Positions 42,836 through 51,033 of a stretch of DNA of 64,000 nt are shown here, in pieces. The notes below the pieces were generated by a model. It was not told the origin of the DNA. It was given only the letters and a program-made list of their open reading frames with translations, and searched no databases. Numbering within the stretch: the stretch's first letter is position 1; each line of letters opens with the position of its first letter. Source of the DNA: Paenibacillus athensensis (GTDB lineage: Bacteria; Bacillota; Bacilli; Paenibacillales; NBRC-103111); contig NZ_MYFO02000002.1 in assembly GCF_004514475.2 (NCBI RefSeq), forward strand, positions 1-64,000, written 5' to 3'. A program made the position numbers and the translations under genes.

Positions 42836-42928
42836 AGCTTCAAGCTCCTGTTCTTGGGTTCTCCGATAATCTTGCCACAGAATGCGTCAATTAGCAATTG
42901 CCGGATGGGACCAAGCGGAAGCGCATAT

Positions 42929-42951
42929 GAAAAAACAGCCATTCAGGCTGC
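42929..42951 (-). terminator. Terminator of the small Cys-rich gene
   Basis: On the minus strand CAGCC-TGAAT-GGCTG is followed by TTTTTT, 16 nt after the stop at 42967. Confidence 0.85.
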
Positions 42952-42966
42952 TTGAACCGATCTTTC

Positions 42967-43176
42967 TTACGTTGTCCGATATTCCCCGCAGGTCAGGCAC
43001 GTCGCCAGATTGACGGAGATCGGGACGGAGGAGCCGGCGAATTTGGTGCATTGGACCGGCGTTCGCGAAGCCGGATCGGCAATGCTTGCGCAGTAGCGGC
43101 AGGCGGCGGCCTGCTCAACGGTCAACAGGGGCAATCCTGAATTCCAATCAACAGCTTCCACAGCTTCTTGTCCCAT
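42967..43176 (-). CDS. Small Cys-rich hypothetical protein
   Basis: A 69-residue protein with two CxxC pairs, ACRYCAS and ATCLTCGEYR, spaced about 33 residues, which could bind zinc or be redox active. GAGGTG lies 4 nt before ATG 43176, and a clean terminator follows, so it is likely a real single-gene unit. I do not recognise the family. A hairpin with a short T tract (43218-43238) lies in its leader. Confidence 0.6.
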   Translation of the reverse strand: MGQEAVEAVDWNSGLPLLTVEQAAACRYCASIADPASRTPVQCTKFAGSSVPISVNLATCLTCGEYRTT

Positions 43177-43503
43177 AAGACACCTCGTTTCCTTGATTAT
43201 GCAGCCGCATGAAGAAAAGCCGCCCTAACCAGGCGGCTACTACGCGTCCGATTCAGGGGAACCCGGCTATCATAGCGCTTGTCCGACTGCGCCGTAGACC
43301 CGTGGCTTTGCGTACTCGACTTTCGTGCGAGGCTGCCATTTTCCAAAATGTGGGATTCATTTGTTTTTATAGTACCATATCGTTCTCGCGCTGTCATCAA
43401 CGGATTTGCCGCTGCCGTTTTCAGGCGCGCGATTATGGGCAAACTGCGGGATATGTTACACTACGCATGTGAGAATGAGCTGACAAGGAAAGGAAGATGC
43501 CCG
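43177..43503. other. Divergent region between Cys-rich gene and NagZ-like gene
   Basis: A 327-nt region. It contains the hairpin noted at 43218-43238 and a TATGAT hexamer on the minus strand near 43271. No convincing plus-strand promoter for the NagZ-like gene was identified, and no gene is seen. Confidence 0.35.
43218..43238 (-). terminator. Leader hairpin with T tract, possible attenuator
   Basis: On the minus strand AGCCGCC-TGGTTAG-GGCGGCT is followed by TTTCTTC, 42 nt before the start of the Cys-rich gene. It may attenuate that gene or end an upstream transcript. Confidence 0.4.
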
Positions 43504-44775
43504 ATGAAAAAAAGCCTGTGGACCGCCGGCGCGATTTGCGCGGTCCTGTTAGCCACTGCTTGTACGCGCGGCAGCGACGCTTCGCCCGCACCTTCGGCTG
43601 CCGGAACTCCGCAAGCTGTTGCGACGGCTTCACCTGCCGCATCGCCAACCCCCACCCCGACGCCGACGCCGGACCCGGTGCAGGCGCGCATCGATGCCAT
43701 GAGCGTGGAAGAAAAGATCGGCCAGATGGTGCTGGCTGGCATCGACGGCACAGCGGTCGGCGCTCCGACGCGGGAGCTGTTGCAGACGTACCATGTCGGC
43801 GGGATTATTTTATATAAGAACAATATTGAAAATGCCGCACAGCTGGCCAAGCTGGTCAATGCATTGAAAGAGACCAACGCGGCCAATCCCGCTCCGTTGT
43901 GGATCGGCGTTGACGAGGAGGGGGGGCGCGTAACGCGTCTGCCTGCCGAGGTCGATAAGGCGCCCGCCGCGGCGAAGATCGGGGCCACGGGCAGCACCGC
44001 GTTGGCGAAAGGCATCGGCTCATGGCTTGGCGAAGCGCTTGCCGGCTTCGGGCTGAACGTCGATTTCGCTCCGGTGCTCGATGTCAACAGCAATCCGGCG
44101 AATCCGGTCATTGGCGACCGCTCGTTCGGCGCGAAGGCTGACCTGGTCGCCAAGCTGGGCGTGCCGGAGATGCAGGGGATAGCCGCACAACGCGTGCTGC
44201 CGGTCGTCAAGCATTTCCCAGGCCACGGCGACACGTCCGTCGATTCGCATGTCGGCTTGCCGGTCGTGCCGCACGATCTGACGCGGCTGCGCAGTCTGGA
44301 GCTGGCTCCGTTCAAGGCAGTGATCGGGCAGGGCGCCGACGCGGTGATGGTGGCGCACTTGCTGCTGCCCAAGCTGGACGCGGATCATCCGGCTTCGTTC
44401 TCCAAGCCGGTGATTACCGGCCTGCTGCGCGAGGAGCTTGGCTTTCGCGGCGTCGTCATGACCGACGATATGACGATGGGCGCGATTGCTGAAAATTACA
44501 ATCTGCAGCAGGCCGTCGTCCAGTCGGTGCTCGCCGGGGCCGATGTGCTGCTCGTCGGCCACGGAAGCGACAACGTCGCGGCCGTTGTCAGCGCGCTGCG
44601 CGCGGCGGTGCAGGAGCAGCGCATTCCGCTGGCGACGATTGACGCCAGCGTCCGCCGGATTGTGCTGCTCAAAGACAAATACCGGGCTGCTGATAGCCCG
44701 GTCGAACCGCCGCAGCTGGCTCCGCTGAACGCGAAGCTGGAGGCGCTGCTGCAGCGCTATTTGCCCGCCAAGTAA
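43504..44775 (+). CDS. nagZ: GH3 beta-N-acetylhexosaminidase lipoprotein (NagZ-like)
   Basis: A 423-residue exported enzyme. MKKSLWTAG begins a lipoprotein signal with lipobox LLATAC. A linker of Ala, Ser and a PTPTPTPTPDP run follows, then the GH3 barrel. Motifs are VGGIILYKNNIENAAQL, WIGVDEEGGRVTRL, the NagZ signature KHFPGHGDTSVDSH (catalytic His at ~245) and GVVMTDDMTMGAI with the nucleophile Asp. It trims GlcNAc from muropeptides or chito-oligosaccharides outside the membrane. The start ATG 43504 follows AAGGAA. A terminator overlaps its stop codon. Confidence 0.9.
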   Translation: MKKSLWTAGAICAVLLATACTRGSDASPAPSAAGTPQAVATASPAASPTPTPTPTPDPVQARIDAMSVEEKIGQMVLAGIDGTAVGAPTRELLQTYHVGGIILYKNNIENAAQLAKLVNALKETNAANPAPLWIGVDEEGGRVTRLPAEVDKAPAAAKIGATGSTALAKGIGSWLGEALAGFGLNVDFAPVLDVNSNPANPVIGDRSFGAKADLVAKLGVPEMQGIAAQRVLPVVKHFPGHGDTSVDSHVGLPVVPHDLTRLRSLELAPFKAVIGQGADAVMVAHLLLPKLDADHPASFSKPVITGLLREELGFRGVVMTDDMTMGAIAENYNLQQAVVQSVLAGADVLLVGHGSDNVAAVVSALRAAVQEQRIPLATIDASVRRIVLLKDKYRAADSPVEPPQLAPLNAKLEALLQRYLPAK

Positions 44776-44789
44776 TGGCGGGTTTTTTT
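44764..44789 (+). terminator. Terminator overlapping the nagZ stop codon
   Basis: CCCGCCA (44764-44770) pairs with TGGCGGG (44776-44782), the loop containing the TAA stop, followed by seven T. Confidence 0.9.
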
Positions 44790-44828
44790 GCGCCCAAGAA
44801 AGCGGAGCCGAGCGTTGCGACGAGCAGC

Positions 44829-45016
44829 GGAGTTAGCTGGCCCTGTCGGGAATCGGGCGCAGGGATACGCTGCGAGGAGTGAGCTGGCCCTGTGGGGAAT
44901 CTGGCGCAGGGATCCGCTACGTGGAGTGAGCTGGCCCTGTCGGGAATCAGGCGCAGCGATCCGCTGTGCGGAGTGAGCTGGCACCGCAGGGAATCGGGCG
45001 CAGCGATCCGTGCAGC
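44829..45016. repeat. Four tandem copies of a 47-nt unit
   Basis: Copies start with GGAGT(G/T)AGCTGGC at 44829, 44876, 44923 and 44970, each exactly 47 nt apart. The body contains GGGAATCGGGCGCAG with a few substitutions. It lies between the convergent nagZ and ger genes, outside any convincing reading frame. The function is unknown. Confidence 0.85.
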
Positions 45017-45065
45017 GCGCCCCCGCGTTTGTCCGGCCGAACCGCCTGCCCGCATTTCGCCAAGG

Positions 45066-46292
45066 CTATCTGTCGCCGGGGCGGACCCAAGGCGAATACA
45101 GGTTGCGCGACGTGCGCCGCAGCTGGGTTGTTACGGTAATATCGATCTGCGCTTGCGGCAGAATCACCGTTTCCCACTGATCGCGGATTTGTTCCCACAA
45201 TCTCGGCCGCCAGTCCTCCAGTCTGTTGCCGAAAGCAAAGACATCGGCATGATGATTGCCGACGGCTTGATCGAAGGCAGCGGCGATTTCTTTTTTCACC
45301 TTTCGGGCCAGCGCCTCCTCCAAATACCGGATGTAATCGTCGTCGATGACCATGCTGCTGCTCGCTTTGTCGCCGATGTTGAACGTCAACGAGACATTAA
45401 CGCTGATTTGCGCGCGTCCGTCCGCATAGCGCACTTTGATCCGGCTGGAGCTGCTGCTTTCATTGACATTCAGCGAAATGCTGCACGCTTCATTGCGGCA
45501 GGGGACGACTACGATGGTGCTGCGCAGCTCGTTTCTTGCCCAGAGCAGGCCTAACGTCTGTTCATCGTCTAGATAGCCGACCATGCGGTCGTCGCGAAAT
45601 ACAGCCGCCCCCTCCAGATAATAAACGACGGATTGGTTGGTATCCTTCCCCTCGTAGGGGGGAACGCCGATCTGCTTACGATCGAAATCGCTTTGCTGGT
45701 AAAGCTTGACCATTGGCGCGTAAGGCTGCCCGCCCTTGGGGTCCGCCAGCGCTCGGGCGAAATCGGTATATTCGATTTGCGGGGAGTCGCCGAATTGCTT
45801 CATGTTGCCTAGCAGCGCCTTCAGATAGGTGGCGGCGTTCTCGGTAATATCCGGCGAAGCCTCCAGTATGTCGAGCGCGCGTCCCTTGACGACGGCAATA
45901 TTGGCTGTACCGCGCAGTTCCGGATTGGAGGAAAAGAAATCCAGATAGCCGGTTACGCCTTTGCGGGCCGCCTGCTCGCCAATCAACAGCACCTGCAGAT
46001 GCGACCAGAACAGCCTGCGGCCGGTCAACTGAATATAATGGTCGCAGGCTTCGAACGTTGTGTTGCCAGCGACGCTCAGTGTTTTTTTCTGCTCGCTTTT
46101 GGCCCCTTGCAGCGGCTTGAGCGCAGGCAGCACCGGGGTTAACACGGTCAGCACGATTTGCCCCCGTTCGTTGTAATCGATGCCTGCCGCCAGCACGTAT
46201 TCGACCGTATCCGATTCGCGTTGATTCCAGCAGCCCGTTAAAAGTCCTGCCGCCAGCAGCAGAGCGCCGGCTGCATTAAGGCGTTTGCCCAT
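45066..46292 (-). CDS. Ger(x)C family spore germination lipoprotein
   Basis: A 408-residue C subunit of a gerA-type germinant receptor. A lipoprotein signal ends in the lipobox LLTGC with WNQRES after it, as usual in GerAC. The body has VLAAGIDYNERGQIVLTVLT, GRRLFWSHLQVLLIGEQ and SPDITENAATYLKALL, with a C-terminal domain ending in a basic region. ATG 46292 lies inside the end of the B gene (17-nt overlap) after GGGGTGG. The open frame extends to 46394, but that lacks a signal peptide. It is anchored on the outer face of the spore inner membrane. Confidence 0.9.
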   Translation of the reverse strand: MGKRLNAAGALLLAAGLLTGCWNQRESDTVEYVLAAGIDYNERGQIVLTVLTPVLPALKPLQGAKSEQKKTLSVAGNTTFEACDHYIQLTGRRLFWSHLQVLLIGEQAARKGVTGYLDFFSSNPELRGTANIAVVKGRALDILEASPDITENAATYLKALLGNMKQFGDSPQIEYTDFARALADPKGGQPYAPMVKLYQQSDFDRKQIGVPPYEGKDTNQSVVYYLEGAAVFRDDRMVGYLDDEQTLGLLWARNELRSTIVVVPCRNEACSISLNVNESSSSSRIKVRYADGRAQISVNVSLTFNIGDKASSSMVIDDDYIRYLEEALARKVKKEIAAAFDQAVGNHHADVFAFGNRLEDWRPRLWEQIRDQWETVILPQAQIDITVTTQLRRTSRNLYSPWVRPGDR

Positions 46293-47379
46293 GCGATCCA
46301 CCCCGCGCGCGCAGCTTGGCCAGCGCCAGCAGTCCTCCAACCAGCACATAGGCGTAGATGGCGTAATAGAGTCCCTTGAATTTTTCATATTCAATGATAG
46401 AGATATACAAATTGGGCGGCGAGATAGCGATGAAAAAAATAATGATCGACAGCGGGACCAGCAGCGGCCGGAAGCTTGGCAGCCGAAACCAGTGCTGGAA
46501 GCCGACTGAGACGGTATACAGCGTCAAGGAGCCCTTCGTCAAGCTGATAAACATCCACAGTGACAGAAAAATGCTTTCCAGATGCTCGATAAAATGCAGC
46601 AGCTCGATATCCTTGATGACCTCCAGCATGGGGAACGCCAGCCGGGCCGTGTAGGCGCTGCCATAGGTGCCGACGGCAACTACAAAATCAAGCACAAAGA
46701 CAATGGCGAGCAGTCCTGTGCCGCCGAGCAGCACCTTGAATACGCGCTGTTTCTCGCGGATGTTCGGCCAAAGAAACAGCAGCATCAGCATTTCCGCAAA
46801 GGCGCTGAGAGCGCTCAGGCTGGCCTTCAGCGTTTCCGGCACGGTGGCGTTCCAAAACGGCTCGATGCGGTGCAGCCCCACCTTGGAGAAGGACAATCCG
46901 AAGAGCAGCAAGGTAATGACGACGATGCCGGGCATGACCACCTCGCCCCAGCGGGCGATTGCGGACAAGCCGCCCGAGGTTAAATAGAAGCGCAGCGCCA
47001 GCAGCATGATGATCGGCAGCTCCAGCGGCGTTTCCGGGAGAACAATCGCAACGAACAGCTCGGTAAACACCCGTACCGTGGCGGCGGAAAAAACAATGAG
47101 CGGCGTCAGCACGAACAGGAGCGTAAACAGGCGCCCCGCTACGTTTCCCAGCAAACCCAGGCAAAAGGTGATGAAATCTTGGCTTCCCATCGCCTGACCG
47201 AGCCGTTCGAGCATCCCTAACAGCGGAATGAACAGCACGGCGGCGAGGATAATCGCGATCCAGCCGTTATGGCTGGCGGTTTGCGTCAAGCTGCGCGGCA
47301 AGGTAATAAAAATAGTGCCGTAGACCGACAGGCAAAGCAGAATCAGCAGCTGCTTGCTGCTAAGGTGCGCTCCTTCCAT
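46276..47379 (-). CDS. GerAB/GerKB-type germinant receptor permease subunit
   Basis: A 367-residue protein with about ten TM helices of the APC-related spore permease family. It begins LSSKQLLILLCLSVYGTIFI, and includes RVFTELFVAIVLPETPLELP, GLSFSKVGLHRIEPF and SIFLSLWMFISLTKGSLTLY. The B subunit binds the germinant in the inner membrane. It overlaps the A gene by 20 nt and the C gene by 17 nt, typical of coupled ger operons. Confidence 0.9.
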   Translation of the reverse strand: MEGAHLSSKQLLILLCLSVYGTIFITLPRSLTQTASHNGWIAIILAAVLFIPLLGMLERLGQAMGSQDFITFCLGLLGNVAGRLFTLLFVLTPLIVFSAATVRVFTELFVAIVLPETPLELPIIMLLALRFYLTSGGLSAIARWGEVVMPGIVVITLLLFGLSFSKVGLHRIEPFWNATVPETLKASLSALSAFAEMLMLLFLWPNIREKQRVFKVLLGGTGLLAIVFVLDFVVAVGTYGSAYTARLAFPMLEVIKDIELLHFIEHLESIFLSLWMFISLTKGSLTLYTVSVGFQHWFRLPSFRPLLVPLSIIIFFIAISPPNLYISIIEYEKFKGLYYAIYAYVLVGGLLALAKLRARGGSHGQTP

Positions 47380-49087
47380 GCTTGCGGCTCCTTCCTCCCG
47401 GCATCTGGCGCTTCAGGCGTCCGAGAAACGACAGTCTGTAGCTTAGCAGGGGGTTGATTTTTTTGAATAAAAAGGAATCGTCCAGATCAGCCAGCGTTTG
47501 CGGTGTAATTGACGATAGATAGCTGACGCCGAACGAGCGCAGATGGACCATATGAATCAAAATGCTCGCTGCGCCGAACACGATGCCAAAGATTCCGAAT
47601 ACGGCAGCCAGCAACATTAAAGGAAAACGCAGCAAACGAATCGATATGGACGCGCTGTAATTCGGGATCACAAAGGTGCCGATTGCTGTAAAAGAAACGA
47701 TGATGGTCAGCACCGGGCCGACAATATTGGCTTGCACGGCTGCTTGGCCGATGACCAGCGCGCCCACGACGCCGATCGTTTGTCCCATGCCTCCGGGCAG
47801 ACGCAAGCTGGCTTCGCGCAGCAGCTCCAGACTGATCTCCATGATCAGCGCTTCGAAAAAAGCGGGGAATGGCAAGCCACTGCGATTGGCGGCAATCGCA
47901 ATCATCAGCTGCGTCGGCAGCATTTCCTGATGGAATGTCGACAGGGCAATGTAAATGGACGGGAGCAGCAGCGCCATCAGCACAGCGAGAAACCGAACCC
48001 ATCGCAGCATCGTCGCCGACGTGTATTTGCCGTAATAATCTTCGCTGGACATCAAAAATTCCGGGAACGTCACGGGCATGAGCAGCACAAATGGGGAACC
48101 GTCGACGAAGACGAGCACCTTGCCTTCGAGCAGCGCGGCTGCGGCTTTGTCTGCACGCTCGGTAGAGCTGATCTGGGGGAAGGGTGAATAGGGATTGTCC
48201 TCCAAAAATTCCTCCAGTTGTCCGCTGTCCAGCACGCCTTCCGTATCGACCGCTTCGATGCGCCGTTTGACCTCGGTGACAATACCCGGATGCGCCACAT
48301 CCTGCAGGTAGGCGACAATGCCTTCGGTCCGCGTACGCGCGCCAACCAGAATCGGATCGAGCGTCAGCCGTGCATCCTTCAGCTTGCGGCGCAGCAGGGC
48401 GGTATTGACGCGCAGCACTTCATTGAAGGCGTCCTGCGGTCCGCGCACGAGCGGCTCGGTTTTGGGCGAGCTGACGTTGCGGTGCTCCCAGCCTTCAGAA
48501 GTGACGGCCAGCCCTGTGGGCTCGCCTTCGATCAGCAAGATGGTGCGCGAGTCAAGCAATCCGCCGACGATGGCCTCCAGTCCGCTCACCTGCTGAATAC
48601 CGCTCGCCGTCAGGATGCGGCGCTCCAGCAGATCAAGCAGCGGACCTTCGGCGAGCTGCTGCGGCTGAGCCTTCAGAAGCGGCACGATGACGCATTGATG
48701 CACGATGTCCTTGTCGGCAAGGCCATCCAGATAAAGCACCGCGCCGCGGGTCGTCCCGCTGCTGCCGACGGCAAGCTCAAGGCTGCGCACGACCAAGTCG
48801 GACGCTTGGTGCACGGCGCAGCGAATCGCTGCGACATCGCGGTCGAGCTCGCCGCTGAGTGCGCTGCCGGAGCGGGGCTGGTCGGGCGCTGCATGGGCCG
48901 TGACGACGCCGCCATGCGAAGCGGGACCAGCGTTGGTAGCCGCCATCGCCGCTGGGCTGGCTGCGCCGGAAGCAGAAGGGTCGGGCGCTGGTTGAGTCGT
49001 GCCGGAGCTGTCGGTCGTTGCGGCTTCTGCCAGCTGCGACTGCCCCGCGCTGCTGTGATAGCGCCGCTTTAACCAGAACGGGCGCAT
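47360..49087 (-). CDS. GerAA/GerKA-type germinant receptor subunit
   Basis: A 575-residue A subunit. An Ala/Ser-rich N-terminal segment precedes the soluble domain (RDVAAIRCAVHQASDLVVRS, VLYLDGLADKDIVHQCVIVP, ILLIEGEPTGLAVTSEGWEH). The membrane half has about five TM helices with YYGKYTSATMLRWVRFLAVL, LPSIYIALSTFHQEMLPTQL and the conserved PFPAFFEALIMEISLELLRE. The start ATG 49087 overlaps the stop of the upstream small gene as TGATG, which decides it against the frame's extension to 49207. Expression in the forespore is expected from family knowledge; a sigma-G promoter was not clearly seen. Confidence 0.9.
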   Translation of the reverse strand: MRPFWLKRRYHSSAGQSQLAEAATTDSSGTTQPAPDPSASGAASPAAMAATNAGPASHGGVVTAHAAPDQPRSGSALSGELDRDVAAIRCAVHQASDLVVRSLELAVGSSGTTRGAVLYLDGLADKDIVHQCVIVPLLKAQPQQLAEGPLLDLLERRILTASGIQQVSGLEAIVGGLLDSRTILLIEGEPTGLAVTSEGWEHRNVSSPKTEPLVRGPQDAFNEVLRVNTALLRRKLKDARLTLDPILVGARTRTEGIVAYLQDVAHPGIVTEVKRRIEAVDTEGVLDSGQLEEFLEDNPYSPFPQISSTERADKAAAALLEGKVLVFVDGSPFVLLMPVTFPEFLMSSEDYYGKYTSATMLRWVRFLAVLMALLLPSIYIALSTFHQEMLPTQLMIAIAANRSGLPFPAFFEALIMEISLELLREASLRLPGGMGQTIGVVGALVIGQAAVQANIVGPVLTIIVSFTAIGTFVIPNYSASISIRLLRFPLMLLAAVFGIFGIVFGAASILIHMVHLRSFGVSYLSSITPQTLADLDDSFLFKKINPLLSYRLSFLGRLKRQMPGGRSRKHGRSAP

Positions 49088-49302
49088 CACGGGCTGCCAA
49101 GCTGCCCAAGCAGCGCATGCAGGCATCGATGAACAAGACCGAACAAAGCGGTCAGACGATTGGCGGCATGAAGCGCGGCCAGCGTCAGGGCTATGGCTCC
49201 CAGACATAAGTAGGCGCGCACGACGCCGCGCTGCTCAAGCCGCACCGTTTTGCCGGGAAAGCCGGCGGCCAGCAAAGCGCAGGTGGTTAGCAGAGCGAGC
49301 AT
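49087..49302 (-). CDS. Small two-TM protein at the head of the ger operon (possible D subunit)
   Basis: A 71-residue peptide starting at ATG 49302 with GGAGGG 6 nt upstream. It has two hydrophobic stretches, LALLTTCALLAAGF and YLCLGAIALTLAALHAAN, joined by a basic loop. Its stop overlaps the A-subunit start (TGATG), so it is translationally coupled. Some ger operons carry short two-TM D subunits that tune germination, and size and topology fit. The identity is inferred from context, not sequence identity. The frame is open to 49341, but no ribosome-binding site supports that. Confidence 0.6.
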   Translation of the reverse strand: MLALLTTCALLAAGFPGKTVRLEQRGVVRAYLCLGAIALTLAALHAANRLTALFGLVHRCLHALLGQLGSP

Positions 49303-49583
49303 GAGAAGCCCTCCATTCTGATTTTTTGATACTTTGTCCATTTTTAGTCATTTTTATGAGCGTTGGAGATTTGAGATGAGGGTGTGCGACAGACAAATCC
49401 TTGGGACCGAGCGCAGAATATCACACGGGCCGCCGCGTGTCAGCATCGGACCACACAAGTGGGGGGCACCTTACATCGCCGAGCTGGCAGAAACAGAGAG
49501 AGGCGGGAGAAGAGAGGGAGATTGACAGCAGAGGCTGTGAGAGTAGAAGAGGTTGTGCTAGGCAGAAAGCGAAGCATTCAGTC

Positions 49584-49659
49584 CAAAAAGCCCCGCACGG
49601 AGCGGCGTCAGACGGTCACAACCGGAAGGTTCTGCCTGACGCCCGCTCACAGGCGGGGC
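49584..49659 (-). terminator. Long terminator of the alcohol dehydrogenase gene
   Basis: GCCCCGC (49590-49596) pairs with GCGGGGC (49653-49659), and GGCGTCAG (49603-49610) pairs with CTGACGCC (49636-49643) inside it. On the minus strand it ends in TTTTT, 15 nt after the stop at 49674. Confidence 0.85.
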
Positions 49660-49673
49660 CGTTTCGTTTTGTG

Positions 49674-50837
49674 CTATAGACACATACGCAAAATTTCCCG
49701 CACATCGCTCGCTTCCAGCTTGCGGAACGAGCCGATCGGGCCATATCGCACCGCTTCTTCGGCCATGCGGTCAAGCTGCTCCTCGCCGATGCCCGCCTCA
49801 CTCAGCGTGCTAGGCGCGCCGATGCGGCGGAAATAGTCGCGGGTAGCGTCGATCCCGGCCAGCGCCAGCTCCTCTTCGCTGCGGCCGGTCGGATCGATGC
49901 CCCAGACGCGCACCGCATATTGGGCAAAACGGTCGGGACGCGACGTATAGACATAACGCATCCAGTTCGGAAACACAATCGACAGCCCGGCGCCGTGGGC
50001 GATATCATAAATCGCGCTGATTTCATGTTCAATCGCATGTGAGGCCCAGTCGGACTGCATGCCGGGATTCATCGTGCCGTTCAGCGCCATCGTCCCGCAC
50101 AGCAGCAAATTGGCGCGCGCTTCATAATTCTCGCCATCGGCCAGCGCCAGCTCACCGTTCTCTACAACGGTTTGCAGAATCGATTCGGCATAGCGCTCCT
50201 GCAGCGGCGTATCCGGTGTTTGACTGAAATACTGCTCGAATACGTGCGACATGATGTCGACGATCCCGTTAACCGTCTGATTGCGCGGCACGCTGAACGT
50301 CAGCTTGGGATCGAGAATCGAGAAGCGCGGGTAGGCATGGATCGACGAAAAAGCCCGCTTCAGCTTCGCTTCCCAATGTGAAACGACCGAGCTGCCGTTC
50401 ATCTCCGAGCCGGTTGCCGCCAAAGTCAAAATCGTGCCAAGCGGCAGCGCTTCGCTTATTTGAGCCTTGCCGACGAAAAAATCCCACACGTCGCCCTCAT
50501 AAGGCACGCCGACAGCAATTGCCTTGGCTGCATCGATCACGCTGCCTCCGCCCACGGCAAGAATGAACTCGATGCCTTCGCGGCGGCAGAGCTCAATGCC
50601 CGCTTGTACCGATGTCAATCGCGGATTTGACTCGATACCGGCCAGCTCGTGGACGGTTGCGCCGTTTTTGTGCAGATGACCGAGCACTTCGTCGTATAAG
50701 CCGCTTTTTTGAATGCTGCCGCCTCCGTAGACGAGTAAAATCTTTTTGCCGTATGGCTTGAGCAGCATGCCGAGCTGGCGCACCGTGCCCGAACCGAAGA
50801 CAAGCTTGGTGGGATTATATAGTTGGAACGTATTCAT
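49674..50837 (-). CDS. Iron-containing alcohol dehydrogenase (butanol dehydrogenase-like)
   Basis: A 387-residue family III dehydrogenase. It opens MNTFQLYNPTKLVFGSGTVR, with the NAD(P) loop GGGSVIDAAKAIAVG and TLAATGSEMNGSSVVSHWE. The metal-binding histidines lie in DIMSHVFEQYF and the WASHAIEHEISAIYDIAHGA segment. It matches YugJ/BdhA-type NADPH-dependent aldehyde or alcohol dehydrogenases. The start ATG 50837 follows GGAGG by 11 nt; the frame is open to 50882. Confidence 0.9.
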   Translation of the reverse strand: MNTFQLYNPTKLVFGSGTVRQLGMLLKPYGKKILLVYGGGSIQKSGLYDEVLGHLHKNGATVHELAGIESNPRLTSVQAGIELCRREGIEFILAVGGGSVIDAAKAIAVGVPYEGDVWDFFVGKAQISEALPLGTILTLAATGSEMNGSSVVSHWEAKLKRAFSSIHAYPRFSILDPKLTFSVPRNQTVNGIVDIMSHVFEQYFSQTPDTPLQERYAESILQTVVENGELALADGENYEARANLLLCGTMALNGTMNPGMQSDWASHAIEHEISAIYDIAHGAGLSIVFPNWMRYVYTSRPDRFAQYAVRVWGIDPTGRSEEELALAGIDATRDYFRRIGAPSTLSEAGIGEEQLDRMAEEAVRYGPIGSFRKLEASDVREILRMCL

Positions 50838-51033
50838 ACGATTAGCAACCTCCGTAATTATTGGGATGGTGTTCCCCGTCATTGTAGCACAAGGGAGGCC
50901 GGGAGAAAAATAAAGCGGGATTCCCGCTTGCAGGCTTGTCCGGCCGAGCAGGCCAAGCCGCGAGCTGGTGAGGCTTCAGCCCGTCTGGCTTGCTTGCTGG
51001 GGGAGCGGCCATCGCGGCTTGGATGCCCGTTGT

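Noticed and set aside
48218-49072. 284-codon open frame on the plus strand
   Set aside because: It lies opposite the GerA subunit gene, with no recognisable motif or start signal.
49334-49525. 63-codon plus-strand frame before the ger operon
   Set aside because: No ribosome-binding site and low-complexity composition.
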